A stretch of DNA of 49,853 nucleotides from positions 1 through 49,853 of the forward strand of contig NZ_AUUU01000195.1 in the NCBI RefSeq assembly GCF_002760435.1, given 5' to 3'. Below are positions 42,216-49,853 of this stretch, in pieces (within the stretch, counting starts at the first letter, position 1; each line of letters begins with the position of its first letter). A program made the translations under genes and the position numbers. The stretch comes from Clostridium sp. LS (GTDB taxonomy: Bacteria > Bacillota > Clostridia > Clostridiales > Clostridiaceae). Under the pieces are notes generated by a model. It ran no database searches. It worked only from the letters and a program-made list of their open reading frames with translations, and was not told where the DNA came from.

Positions 42216-43117
42216 TATTTTGTACCTTCTATAATGGTTGCCCCCGCATTATCTAAAGATAACTCTAATATGTCCCATTCCAATCCTTTTATTCTCAAGA
42301 ATTCTTTAAGCTTATTGCTAAAGCGCTCATCATTTTCGTCGATAATCGCCATAATAGTTGGACCTGCTCCACTTAGGTAACAAGCCAATGCACCTAATTC
42401 ATAGCTCTTATTATACACCTCTTCAAAACCAGGAATTAATGCACTCCTGTAATTTTGGTGAAAGGCATCTTTACATGCATATTTTATTAATTCATATTTT
42501 CCACTACTAAAACAAGCTACCATTAAAGCTGCCCTTGAAACGTTATAAACTCCGTCTTTTAGGCTTATTTCTTTTGGTAAAACACTTCTTGCTTTTTCAG
42601 TAGATAATCTAAAATTAGGAATTATGGAAACAAACTTGATTCCACCTTTTACATTTACTTTATCATAGTAAGTCTTGTTTTCATCAACTATTGCAACAAC
42701 CATGCCCCCAAGTAAGGCTGGTGCAACATTATCTGGATGGCCTTCAATTTCCACAGCCATTTCCAATAACTCATCGTCTGAAAACTTCTTCCCCAAGATT
42801 TCGTTAGCTCCTACTAGTCCCCCAACTATACATGTAGAGCTACTTCCAAGACCTCTAGATACTGGTACATCTTGTTTGATTTCACTTATTTCTAATCCTT
42901 TTATAGTATAGCCCGCTTTATCAAAACAATGCTTCATTGCCTGATAAATTATATTATTTTCATTACAAAACTCTTCTGGCATTCCATTAAATTTCAAACC
43001 ATCTTCTATTTCCCTGAATTCAAAATCATTATATAAATTTAATGCTATTCCTAACGAATCAAATCCAGGCCCCATATTTGCCGAGGTAGCCGGTACTCTA
43101 ACCTTAACCATATTCAT
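42215..43117 (-). CDS. thrB: Homoserine kinase
   Basis: 300 residues; GHMP-family kinase making O-phosphohomoserine for threonine synthase. N-terminal VRVPATSANMGPGFDSLG and the ATP loop PVSRGLGSSSTCIVGG (about 90-105) are typical; the C-terminal GAGPTIMAI motif is intact. It begins 5 bases after thrC and overlaps the ACT gene. Homoserine dehydrogenase is not in this window. Confidence 0.97.
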   Translation of the reverse strand: MNMVKVRVPATSANMGPGFDSLGIALNLYNDFEFREIEDGLKFNGMPEEFCNENNIIYQAMKHCFDKAGYTIKGLEISEIKQDVPVSRGLGSSSTCIVGGLVGANEILGKKFSDDELLEMAVEIEGHPDNVAPALLGGMVVAIVDENKTYYDKVNVKGGIKFVSIIPNFRLSTEKARSVLPKEISLKDGVYNVSRAALMVACFSSGKYELIKYACKDAFHQNYRSALIPGFEEVYNKSYELGALACYLSGAGPTIMAIIDENDERFSNKLKEFLRIKGLEWDILELSLDNAGATIIEGTK

Positions 43118-43122
43118 TTCCC

Positions 43123-44580
43123 CTATGAATTTAAGTAAGATAATAGAGCATCTCTCATCTCGCTCTTATCCCAAACTTCATCATGTAGTACTTTAGCAGT
43201 TTCCAAAGTACTTAAGCTTGCTGGTATTTTATTATTTGTATTAGTTGATAACTTTTCTAATACTTTAAAATCATCTATTCCTGCCACATCAATATCAAGT
43301 GCATTACAAATACTTCTTGGGAATTTGAATGGACTTGCTGTTGAAAGAATTAAAGCTGGTTTGTTATCTTTGGTTTCTGCCACATATTTCTTTTTAACTA
43401 CATATGCTACAGCTGTATGTGTATCCATTAAATAGTTATCTTTTTCATATATTTCTTTAATAGCATCATATACTTCTTCTGTAGTTGCAAAGTTTCCATA
43501 AAATTCTTTTATAAAGTTTTTGATTTTTTCATTAACTTCATAAACACCTTTAGTATTTAGATCTTTCATTAATTCGCTAACTACTGCAGCATCTCTTCCA
43601 CTTGCTTCAAATAATAATCTTTCAAGATTAGATGAAACAAGTATATCCATTGATGGTGATTCTGTTAAAACAAGTTCTCTCTTCTTATCATATACCCCAG
43701 TTTCAAAGAAATCAGTTAAAACTTTATTTTCATTTGATGCACAAATAAATTTATCTATTGGTAATCCCATTTGTTTTGCATAATATCCTGCTAGAATATT
43801 ACCAAAATTACCTGTTGGAACTACTACATTTATAGCGTCATCTATTTTTATTACTCCTTGATTTACCAAATTGAAATATCCATAAAAATAATACACTATT
43901 TGAGGTACAAGTCTTCCAATGTTAATTGAGTTAGCTGATGATAAAATAAAACCTTTTTCAGTTAAATCTGCTCTGAAGTTATCATCCCCAAAGATTTCTT
44001 TTACTCCTGTTTGAGCATCATCGAAATTCCCCTTAATTCCAATTACCTTAACATTGTTGCCTTCTTGACTTGACATTTGTCTTTCTTGAATTGCACTAAC
44101 TCCATTTTTAGGATAATAAACTACAACTTTAAAGCCTTCAACATTTTTAAATCCTTCAAGTGCAGCTTTTCCTGTATCTCCCGACGTTGCTGTAAGAATT
44201 GTTATATCTTCTTTAACATCACAGATTTTCTTAGCTCTTTTCATAATTTGTGGTAAAAATAATAGCGCTGCATCTTTAAATGCACATGTTGGCCCATGAT
44301 ATAATTCCAAGAAATTATTTTTAACTTCTACACTAAATCTATTATTGTATGCATCATTAATTGCCCCCATTAATTCTGCATCATCAATATCTGTGAAATA
44401 CTCATTAATAATTTTGAATGCTAGATTTTCATAGCCGATATTTGTATCTTTCTTTAATTCATCATATACCTTAGGGAATTCATCTGGAACATATAGTCCA
44501 CCATCTTTTGAAATTCCATTAATTATTGCTTTAGCAGATGCTATATCTTTTTCTAAGCCCCTAGTACTTCTAAATTTCAT
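43123..44580 (-). CDS. thrC: Threonine synthase
   Basis: 485 residues; PLP enzyme converting O-phosphohomoserine to threonine. It is the long (fungal/E. coli-like) class, with N-terminal FRSTRGLEKDIASAKAIING, and the PLP lysine in ELYHGPTCAFKDAALLFLPQ near residue 110. The phosphate-binding TATSGDTGKAALEG and VPTGNFGNILAGYYAK loops are clear. First gene of the operon, with a candidate promoter at 44675-44703. Confidence 0.97.
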   Translation of the reverse strand: MKFRSTRGLEKDIASAKAIINGISKDGGLYVPDEFPKVYDELKKDTNIGYENLAFKIINEYFTDIDDAELMGAINDAYNNRFSVEVKNNFLELYHGPTCAFKDAALLFLPQIMKRAKKICDVKEDITILTATSGDTGKAALEGFKNVEGFKVVVYYPKNGVSAIQERQMSSQEGNNVKVIGIKGNFDDAQTGVKEIFGDDNFRADLTEKGFILSSANSINIGRLVPQIVYYFYGYFNLVNQGVIKIDDAINVVVPTGNFGNILAGYYAKQMGLPIDKFICASNENKVLTDFFETGVYDKKRELVLTESPSMDILVSSNLERLLFEASGRDAAVVSELMKDLNTKGVYEVNEKIKNFIKEFYGNFATTEEVYDAIKEIYEKDNYLMDTHTAVAYVVKKKYVAETKDNKPALILSTASPFKFPRSICNALDIDVAGIDDFKVLEKLSTNTNNKIPASLSTLETAKVLHDEVWDKSEMRDALLSYLNS

Positions 44581-44674
44581 TTAATCTCACCTCAAAATTG
44601 TATTAAATATGAACAACATATTCTTTTGTTATTTACAAAAATAAATATAATTAAACATATTTCATCTGTTATCT

Positions 44675-44703
44675 ATATTATCATGTATTCTCTAGATATA
44701 CAA
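44675..44703 (-). promoter_or_regulatory. Candidate promoter of thrC-thrB-ACT
   Basis: Read on the minus strand, TTGTAT (44698-44703), 17 bases, TAATAT (44675-44680). The leader to the thrC ATG is about 90 bases, too short for a T-box, and no T-box consensus was seen. Confidence 0.5.
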
Positions 44704-44743
44704 GTGTTTTTCTATTAAATACATTATAATTATAATAATTTTT

Positions 44744-45682
44744 TTACATGTAAATGTTTAAAGGCATAATTTGTATTGCACATTCATTTATCCTTAAATC
44801 TGGGCACTCTGGTACAAGAATATCATTACTTCTTAAACACTCTAAAAGAGGAATGCATTTTTCAAAAAACTTTTCAAAAAATTCTTCCTGGCCTGTTTTT
44901 CTAAGCAAACTTATTGTATCGCATTCTTCAGTACAAGTTTTAATTACCTTTCCAACTACTTTACAATGACAATTTATATTGTCAAACACACTGTATTGAT
45001 TATTCATAAAATTATCCTTATTTACAGTTAAGACAACTGTTCCATTACCACTTTTCATTATTAGATCCACAGTATTGTTGTGGGATAAAATACTTTTTAT
45101 ATATGTTAACATTTTTAAAAGTATCGAAAAGTTGATTTTACCTATACAATCCTTAGCTAATGCATCTAAGTATTCAGCTCCAAATATAGTAATTAAGTTT
45201 ATTAATGTATCAATATATGATATTATCCCTTTGTTAGTTATTGTACCCTCAATTTCAATTAAATCACCTGGGTATATATTATTATTTTCTATATCATCTT
45301 CATTTTTACGATGTAAATGGTTATTTTCATTAAAATAGTTCATTAAGTTTCCGTTGAGAACAAATGTAGTATAAGTAGTTTTAACCTGTCTTTCTTCTCT
45401 TATACATTGCCGAGCATCAATATCATTATCAACATGATGGTTGAAGAAGTTATTACTGGCATCTAATCTATTTTTATCCCTGAAGCCCTTTCTTTCAATT
45501 CTTGAAATGCTTCCTTGATTAGAACTTTCAATCTTATCTCCTTGGTGATATCCTGCTGATATTGTTCTATCAAAGGCTTGGGTCTTCGTTATTGTTTCGA
45601 TAAAACCAGTTAATACAAGTGAAGATAAATTTCTTACTAAATTTTCATCTAAATAGACAAGTACATCAAAAGACTTATTCAT
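44744..45682 (-). CDS. DUF6414-like protein
   Basis: About 312 residues, soluble. The opening FDVLVYLDENLVRNLSSLVLTGF resembles the start of DUF6414 proteins (YLD followed by a helix and Gly), but I can only match that short part. Residues of about 130-160 have EGTITNKGIISYIDTL, and the C-terminal third has two Cys/Glu clusters (CTEECDT and CIPLLECLRS) plus CHCKVVGKVI. The ATG at 45682 is preferred over the frame opening at 45712 because AAAGGAGG lies just upstream. Monocistronic; function unknown. Confidence 0.6.
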   Translation of the reverse strand: MNKSFDVLVYLDENLVRNLSSLVLTGFIETITKTQAFDRTISAGYHQGDKIESSNQGSISRIERKGFRDKNRLDASNNFFNHHVDNDIDARQCIREERQVKTTYTTFVLNGNLMNYFNENNHLHRKNEDDIENNNIYPGDLIEIEGTITNKGIISYIDTLINLITIFGAEYLDALAKDCIGKINFSILLKMLTYIKSILSHNNTVDLIMKSGNGTVVLTVNKDNFMNNQYSVFDNINCHCKVVGKVIKTCTEECDTISLLRKTGQEEFFEKFFEKCIPLLECLRSNDILVPECPDLRINECAIQIMPLNIYM

Positions 45683-45712
45683 AAATCCTCCTTTCAAAAG
45701 GATTAAAAGCAA

Positions 45713-46037
45713 ATTAGCTTATTCTTATATATTATTCATATTCATTTGAATATAAAATATTATTTGAATTATATTTTTACTTTAGAAACCATCATAATAT
45801 GCTAATATACTAGGATTTTCCCGCACAAATCTTTTTATGGTATAATTTATTGTATAAATTATTGCTAATAAACAAACTCTAGTAGAGTGTTTAGCATAAA
45901 GTTAAGATAAAATTTGTAATTATAGAATATTCAATGTATACCTTAGTTCATATATTGATTGTATAATATTCTATTGATTCTATAAGAAAGGAGATAAGCC
46001 TAATTAATACAATTTTTATCATTAGGCACATATTTTA
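45713..46037. other. Divergent spacer with leader of the hydrolase gene
   Basis: 325 AT-rich bases between divergent genes. An imperfect inverted repeat, GCTAA...ACTCTA-G-TAGAGT...TTAGC, at 45864-45894 could be an operator. A GAAAGGAGAT SD lies at about 45986-45995, unusually far (over 40 bases) from the hydrolase ATG; a hairpin, GCCTAAT...ATTAGGC (45998-46027), lies between them. Confidence 0.5.
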
Positions 46038-47012
46038 ATGAAGAAATTTTTTAAAATGTTTTTTCTGATTTTATTCATTGCAATTATTATTTTAACTGTA
46101 GTATTCCGTAAAAGGATTATGCTCTCCTATAGAATAGCTGAAAAATATATTTCTTTAAAAAGTCGCGCTTGGCCAACACAAGAATTGGATGTAGAAAAAT
46201 CGTCAAGTTCTATGAATTATAAAGATGTAATTTATAAAAATACTAATGGAGTTCCTCTAACATTAGATATTTATGGTCCTAAAAATAAGGTTTATAAGTC
46301 CTCACCCGTAATTCTATATGTCCACGGTGGCAGCTGGGTTTACGGTGATAAAAGCATTCCTGAGGCTTTAAGCCCTATACTAGATACATTTAGAGATCAA
46401 GGCTATACAATTATAAGCACTTCATATGAACTTATGAGGAGTAAAGAAAATTTCAATAAACAAATTTCAGATGTAAAGGATACAATCAGATGGATATATA
46501 AGAACGAATCTACTTATAATTTTGACACAAATGAGATAGGAGTTTTAGGTGTTTCTTCTGGAGCTCATCTTGCACTTATGGCAAGCTATAGCAATGAAAA
46601 TGAATTTACGGATGATTTAGCTTTAAGCAAATATTCATCTAAAGTTAAATATTTAATTGATTTTGCTGGCCCAACAGACTTGAGCCTTTTGAATACTACA
46701 AATTTAAATTACGATTTAACTAAGGTTTTTGCATCAATTTCAAATAAGGAAGATGTAATAAAAAAATATAATCCCATAAACTATGTAAAAAAATCAGATC
46801 CTAATACATTAATAATTCATAGTTATTTAGATGATGTTGTTCCATATGAAAGTTCAAAAAAGCTTTATAATAAATGCATTGAAATAGGTGCTAAAGCTGA
46901 TTTGATTACCTTAAACAGCACTGCTCATGATTTATCGAGTATTTCAAATATTGATGTGACATCTCTTTCTGAAGGATTATTAAAATTTGTGATTTTTAAC
47001 TCTCCCTTATAA
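46038..47012 (+). CDS. Alpha/beta hydrolase (esterase family), membrane-anchored
   Basis: 324 residues. One N-terminal membrane segment (about 4-24) is followed by an alpha/beta hydrolase domain of the HSL/BD-FAE esterase type: oxyanion motif YVHGGSWVYGD, nucleophile elbow GVSSGAHLAL with Ser near 176, catalytic Asp probably in HSYLDDVVP, and His in STAHDLSS. It probably hydrolyses esters at the outer face of the membrane. The ATG has no SD within 15 bases; the nearest lies beyond a hairpin in the leader. Transcribed alone on the plus strand, ending in a shared terminator. Confidence 0.85.
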   Translation: MKKFFKMFFLILFIAIIILTVVFRKRIMLSYRIAEKYISLKSRAWPTQELDVEKSSSSMNYKDVIYKNTNGVPLTLDIYGPKNKVYKSSPVILYVHGGSWVYGDKSIPEALSPILDTFRDQGYTIISTSYELMRSKENFNKQISDVKDTIRWIYKNESTYNFDTNEIGVLGVSSGAHLALMASYSNENEFTDDLALSKYSSKVKYLIDFAGPTDLSLLNTTNLNYDLTKVFASISNKEDVIKKYNPINYVKKSDPNTLIIHSYLDDVVPYESSKKLYNKCIEIGAKADLITLNSTAHDLSSISNIDVTSLSEGLLKFVIFNSPL

Positions 47013-47025
47013 TACATGATCAAAA

Positions 47026-47067
47026 AATGCAACACAAAATCTAAATTTTAGATTATTGTGTTGCATT
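47026..47067. terminator. Bidirectional terminator between convergent genes
   Basis: AATGCAACACAAAATCTAAA (47026-47045) pairs with the arm ending at 47067, with a short bulge, leaving almost no loop. It lies between the hydrolase (+) and the 47084-47641 gene (-). Confidence 0.85.
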
Positions 47068-47083
47068 AAATGGTTTATCTATA

Positions 47084-47641
47084 TTAGTATTGGTAGCTCT
47101 TTATATTTTCACATAATACTATATTTATTTTTTTATCCTCAAGTACCTTTTTATAAGAGCATAAAAATTCATTTAACTCATTATCATTTAAATCTATATT
47201 CTTTTCACTAACTAAAAATACCTCTTCATTTTCTAAAAGTATTTTAAGATCATTTTTTTCATTTTTTATAAAATACTCAGACATAGATTTATTAGTTATT
47301 CTACTTTTATATTTTTCTTGAAAACTTATAGACTTTTTTATACTTCCATAGTCCATCTTTGAATTACTCATACCAAGTCCCGGAATATTAAATTGACCTT
47401 CTAGCATAGCTGGATCTATACCATATCTTTCTAAGAATTTCTTTTGAATACTTATAAGCTTATCTTGTGATATATTATTTTCTTCCATATAAGCAAATAT
47501 ATCCTTCGAAAAGTCTGTCATATTCATTTTTCCTTCAGCTAATTTGTAATACATAGAATAAATATAATCCTCAAATTTATCTATATCTTTATCTTTAACT
47601 TTATTTTTTAATTCATTAAAGTCTATAATTTTATCAGACAT
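47084..47641 (-). CDS. Hypothetical protein (possible DUF3867)
   Basis: About 185 residues, soluble, highly charged and mostly helical. N-terminal DKIIDFNELKNKVKDKDIDKFEDYIY, then NMTDFSKDIFAYMEENNISQDKL and KKFLERYGIDPAMLEGQFNIPG. This resembles clostridial DUF3867 proteins of similar length, but the match is from memory. ATG at 47641 is chosen because AAAGGAGAGG precedes it; the frame remains open to 47677. No catalytic motif is seen. It is possibly co-transcribed with queH upstream. Confidence 0.65.
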   Translation of the reverse strand: MSDKIIDFNELKNKVKDKDIDKFEDYIYSMYYKLAEGKMNMTDFSKDIFAYMEENNISQDKLISIQKKFLERYGIDPAMLEGQFNIPGLGMSNSKMDYGSIKKSISFQEKYKSRITNKSMSEYFIKNEKNDLKILLENEEVFLVSEKNIDLNDNELNEFLCSYKKVLEDKKINIVLCENIKSYQY

Positions 47642-47745
47642 ATTAATCCTCTCCTTTATACTATTATATAATAACAAGTATTTATCTGTTGTAAATTTTT
47701 TATTACATCGTAAAAAAGGTACTAATATATTCGAGAAATTCTAAA

Positions 47746-48405
47746 TTATTTCTGCTGAATTATTTGATCTTCAGAATTCATTCGTTCATTTTTAGAAAAT
47801 ACACATCCACAATAATCCTGCCTATAAAGATTATATTTCTTTGAAAGCTCTATGGAACGTTTATATCCTTCCTTCTTCTTAAAGTCTGAGTATAAATATT
47901 TTACATTATATTCTTCACTTAACTTTTTGCCAATTTCATTTAGCTTTTGTGAATCTTTATGAGGACTTATAGATAAAGTTGTAGTGAAATACTCAAAGCC
48001 TTTAGACTTAGCTATGACAGCAGCTTCTTTAAGTCTTAGCTCATAACACTTAAAACATCTTTCACCGCCTTCTTTTTCTTTTTCTAATCCCTTTGATATT
48101 TCGTAAAAATCTTCTGTATCATATCTTCCCTCAATAAAGTTAATTTCATGTTTAACCTTAAGTTCTGAAATAAGTCCCTTTTGCTCTGCCACTCTCCTAG
48201 AGTATTCTTCAACTGGATATATGTTAGGATTATAAAAGAAAATTGTTATACTAAAATATTGAGATAAATATTCTAGTACATAACTGCTGCAAGGAGCACA
48301 ACAGCTGTGAAGTAACAAAGATGGCACTTTCTCTTCATAAACTAATTTTTCTATTAAGGAATCCAATTCCTTTTGATAATTAATTTTGTTCATTCTTATA
48401 GTCAT
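47746..48405 (-). CDS. queH: Epoxyqueuosine reductase QueH
   Basis: 219 residues; non-orthologous replacement of QueG, reducing epoxyqueuosine to queuosine in tRNA wobble position 34. The family's cysteine motifs are all visible: LLHSCCAPCSSYVLE near residue 31, GGERCFKCYELRL near 125-137, and RQDYCGCVFSK near the C-terminus, which bind the Fe-S cluster and metals. Two in-frame ATGs (48405 and 48393) compete: AAAGGA abuts the first and is 12 bases from the second, so the start is uncertain by four residues. Confidence 0.93.
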   Translation of the reverse strand: MTIRMNKINYQKELDSLIEKLVYEEKVPSLLLHSCCAPCSSYVLEYLSQYFSITIFFYNPNIYPVEEYSRRVAEQKGLISELKVKHEINFIEGRYDTEDFYEISKGLEKEKEGGERCFKCYELRLKEAAVIAKSKGFEYFTTTLSISPHKDSQKLNEIGKKLSEEYNVKYLYSDFKKKEGYKRSIELSKKYNLYRQDYCGCVFSKNERMNSEDQIIQQK

Positions 48406-48480
48406 TCCTTTTATAGGTTTATTGTTTTATTATTATATAATTGTATTTTAAACTAAAAATCAGCTTTTTTCATCTATAAC

Positions 48481-49776
48481 TTATAACTTGTTACCGCTTT
48501 CCTCAACAGCAAATTCTTCAAAGGCCTTAAGAAAAGTATGAATATGACTTTCTTCATGTTTTACACTTAAGAATAATGCTTCAAATTGTGATGGCGGTAT
48601 GTTTATACCGTTCTTAAGCATATGTTCAAAATATCTATTAAACAGTTCTACATTACATGTTTTTACATCCTCATAGGTTCTGACTTCTTTTAAATCTGTA
48701 AAGAAAATTGTCATCATTCCTCCAACTCTGTTCATTACTACTGGAAGATTGTGTTTTTGTGATATTTTAAGTATTCCCTCTTGAAGCATAGTTCCTATCT
48801 TTTCAATATGTTCATAATAATCTAGATTATTTTTGAGTTTAGTTAAGGTTGCTAGTCCTGCTGCCATAACTATAGGATTTCCTGACATAGTTCCAGCCTG
48901 ATAAACTCCGCCTAGAGGTGCTAACTTTTCCATTATTTCTTTTCTTCCTCCATAAGCACCACATGGAAGTCCTCCACCCATGATCTTTGCATATGTAACT
49001 AAATCTGGTTTTACATTAAATAGAGATTGCGCTCCTTTAAATGCTACTCTAAAGCCATTCATTACTTCATCAAAAATTAAAAGTGCACCGTATTCATTAC
49101 ATAGCTCCCGCAGAGTTTCCACAAAATCATCTTCAGCTTTTATTACTCCCATATTTCCAGCTACAGGTTCAATAATAACGCCTGCAATTTCATTGCCATA
49201 TTTCTTAAACAGCTCTGTAATTTGATTTTTATCGTTATAAATTCCTATTAAAGTATTTTCAATACTTTCATTTGGAACCCCAAGAGAACCTGGAATCCCT
49301 CCTGTAATCACACCCGAACCTGCTTCGATTAGAAATCCATCAAAATGTCCATGATAGCATCCTGCAAACTTTACTATCTTCTTTCTATTAGTATATCCTC
49401 TAGCAAGCTTTACAGCACTCATGGTAGCTTCAGTACCTGAATTAACCATTCTTATCATTTCAACATTGTCTAAATTTGTACACATAAACTTAGCTAAATC
49501 AAGTTCAAGTTTAGTTGGAGCTCCAAAAGCTAAAGCTTCAGAACTTGTTTTTTGAATAGCACTTACAACATCTTCATCACAATGTCCAAGGATTAGCGGT
49601 CCCCAAGCCAGCACAAAGTCTATATATTCATTATCTTCTTCATCTTTAATTATTACGCCTTTTCCAGACTTTATAATTGGAGGATTTAAATTTACTCCTC
49701 TAAAAGCCCTAACCGGACTATTAACTCCACCAGGCATATACTTTTCTGATTCTCTAAATATATCTATGTTATTCAT
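48481..49776 (-). CDS. hemL: Glutamate-1-semialdehyde 2,1-aminomutase
   Basis: 431 residues; PLP enzyme making 5-aminolevulinate for tetrapyrroles in the C5 pathway. N-terminal YMPGGVNSPVRAF is the family signature, the PLP lysine is in TYAKIMGGGLPCGAYGG (about residue 265), and LIFDEVMNGFRV holds the cofactor Asp. The SD AGGAGG precedes the ATG. It stands alone here; no hemA, hemB or hemC is in the window. Confidence 0.97.
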   Translation of the reverse strand: MNNIDIFRESEKYMPGGVNSPVRAFRGVNLNPPIIKSGKGVIIKDEEDNEYIDFVLAWGPLILGHCDEDVVSAIQKTSSEALAFGAPTKLELDLAKFMCTNLDNVEMIRMVNSGTEATMSAVKLARGYTNRKKIVKFAGCYHGHFDGFLIEAGSGVITGGIPGSLGVPNESIENTLIGIYNDKNQITELFKKYGNEIAGVIIEPVAGNMGVIKAEDDFVETLRELCNEYGALLIFDEVMNGFRVAFKGAQSLFNVKPDLVTYAKIMGGGLPCGAYGGRKEIMEKLAPLGGVYQAGTMSGNPIVMAAGLATLTKLKNNLDYYEHIEKIGTMLQEGILKISQKHNLPVVMNRVGGMMTIFFTDLKEVRTYEDVKTCNVELFNRYFEHMLKNGINIPPSQFEALFLSVKHEESHIHTFLKAFEEFAVEESGNKL

Positions 49777-49853
49777 CTTAATTCCTCCTTAGCCCGCAGA
49801 ACAAAGTGGCTGCGCCACGTTTTATTAGTAATGAATAGCGAATGATGAATAAT
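49777..49853. other. Window end upstream of hemL with GC-rich hairpin
   Basis: A small hairpin GTGGC-TGC-GCCAC at 49806-49818 and an AATGAATAGCGAATGATGAA stretch at 49831-49850 that looks like a short dispersed intergenic repeat. No gene is seen. Confidence 0.4.

Overview
The window is AT-rich and densely coded, mostly on the minus strand. Long AT-rich spacers hold strong stem-loop terminators, and Shine-Dalgarno (SD) sequences are close to AGGAGG. The gene content points to a Clostridium sensu stricto (cluster I, solvent-producer-like) chromosome: tig-clpP-clpX-lonB, short-form HisG with HisZ, ThiI without a rhodanese domain, QueH, and thrC-thrB with an ACT-domain gene. I see no rRNA, tRNA, CRISPR array, intact transposase or prophage.

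Layout. 1-6800: protein quality control (tig, clpP, clpX, lonB, all minus) behind a good promoter at 5588-5617, preceded by an uncharacterised membrane-anchored protein and a small Cys-rich protein. 7106-10426: three consecutive hairpins, then a 1067-residue diguanylate cyclase with TPR-type repeats. 10658-18929: a complete minus-strand histidine operon, hisZ-G-D-C-B-H-A-F-I-E, running from a near-consensus promoter to a terminator; it carries a MITE-like insertion and lacks a histidinol-phosphatase gene. 19187-26100: a DUF1275 membrane protein (+), a small hypothetical, thiI with its cysteine desulfurase, an HD-GYP c-di-GMP phosphodiesterase, a RelA/SpoT-type synthetase and msrA. 26127-31555: a DUF3800-like protein, then two tandem copies of an ECF sigma/anti-sigma unit. 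In the upstream copy the sigma gene has decayed to a remnant. 31840-33707 (+): a zinc-dependent phospholipase C-like protein and a GT4 glycosyltransferase. 33898-38689: response regulator, sensor kinase, ABC permease, ABC ATPase and a secreted protein. 38848-40660: a gene-poor stretch with long imperfect palindromes around a small Arg/Cys-rich protein gene. 40661-44580: an envelope protein with duplicated domains, then ACT-thrB-thrC. 44744-49776: a DUF6414-like protein, an alpha/beta hydrolase (+), a small hypothetical, queH and hemL.

The strongest unexplained signal is a family of long, oriented, imperfect palindromes. Three clear copies lie at 27632-27813 (reverse orientation), 38848-39071 and 39743-39994, with a decayed fourth near 40262-40410. 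They share a core but differ in sequence while keeping the ability to form one long hairpin, as expected of a mobile palindromic element or a structured RNA family. The second notable signal is the sigma/anti-sigma duplication: the anti-sigma factors carry an RsgI-like extracellular domain with the Asn-Pro site, plus a conserved in-frame internal SD and start codon. All functions are read from motifs by eye; no database search was run.
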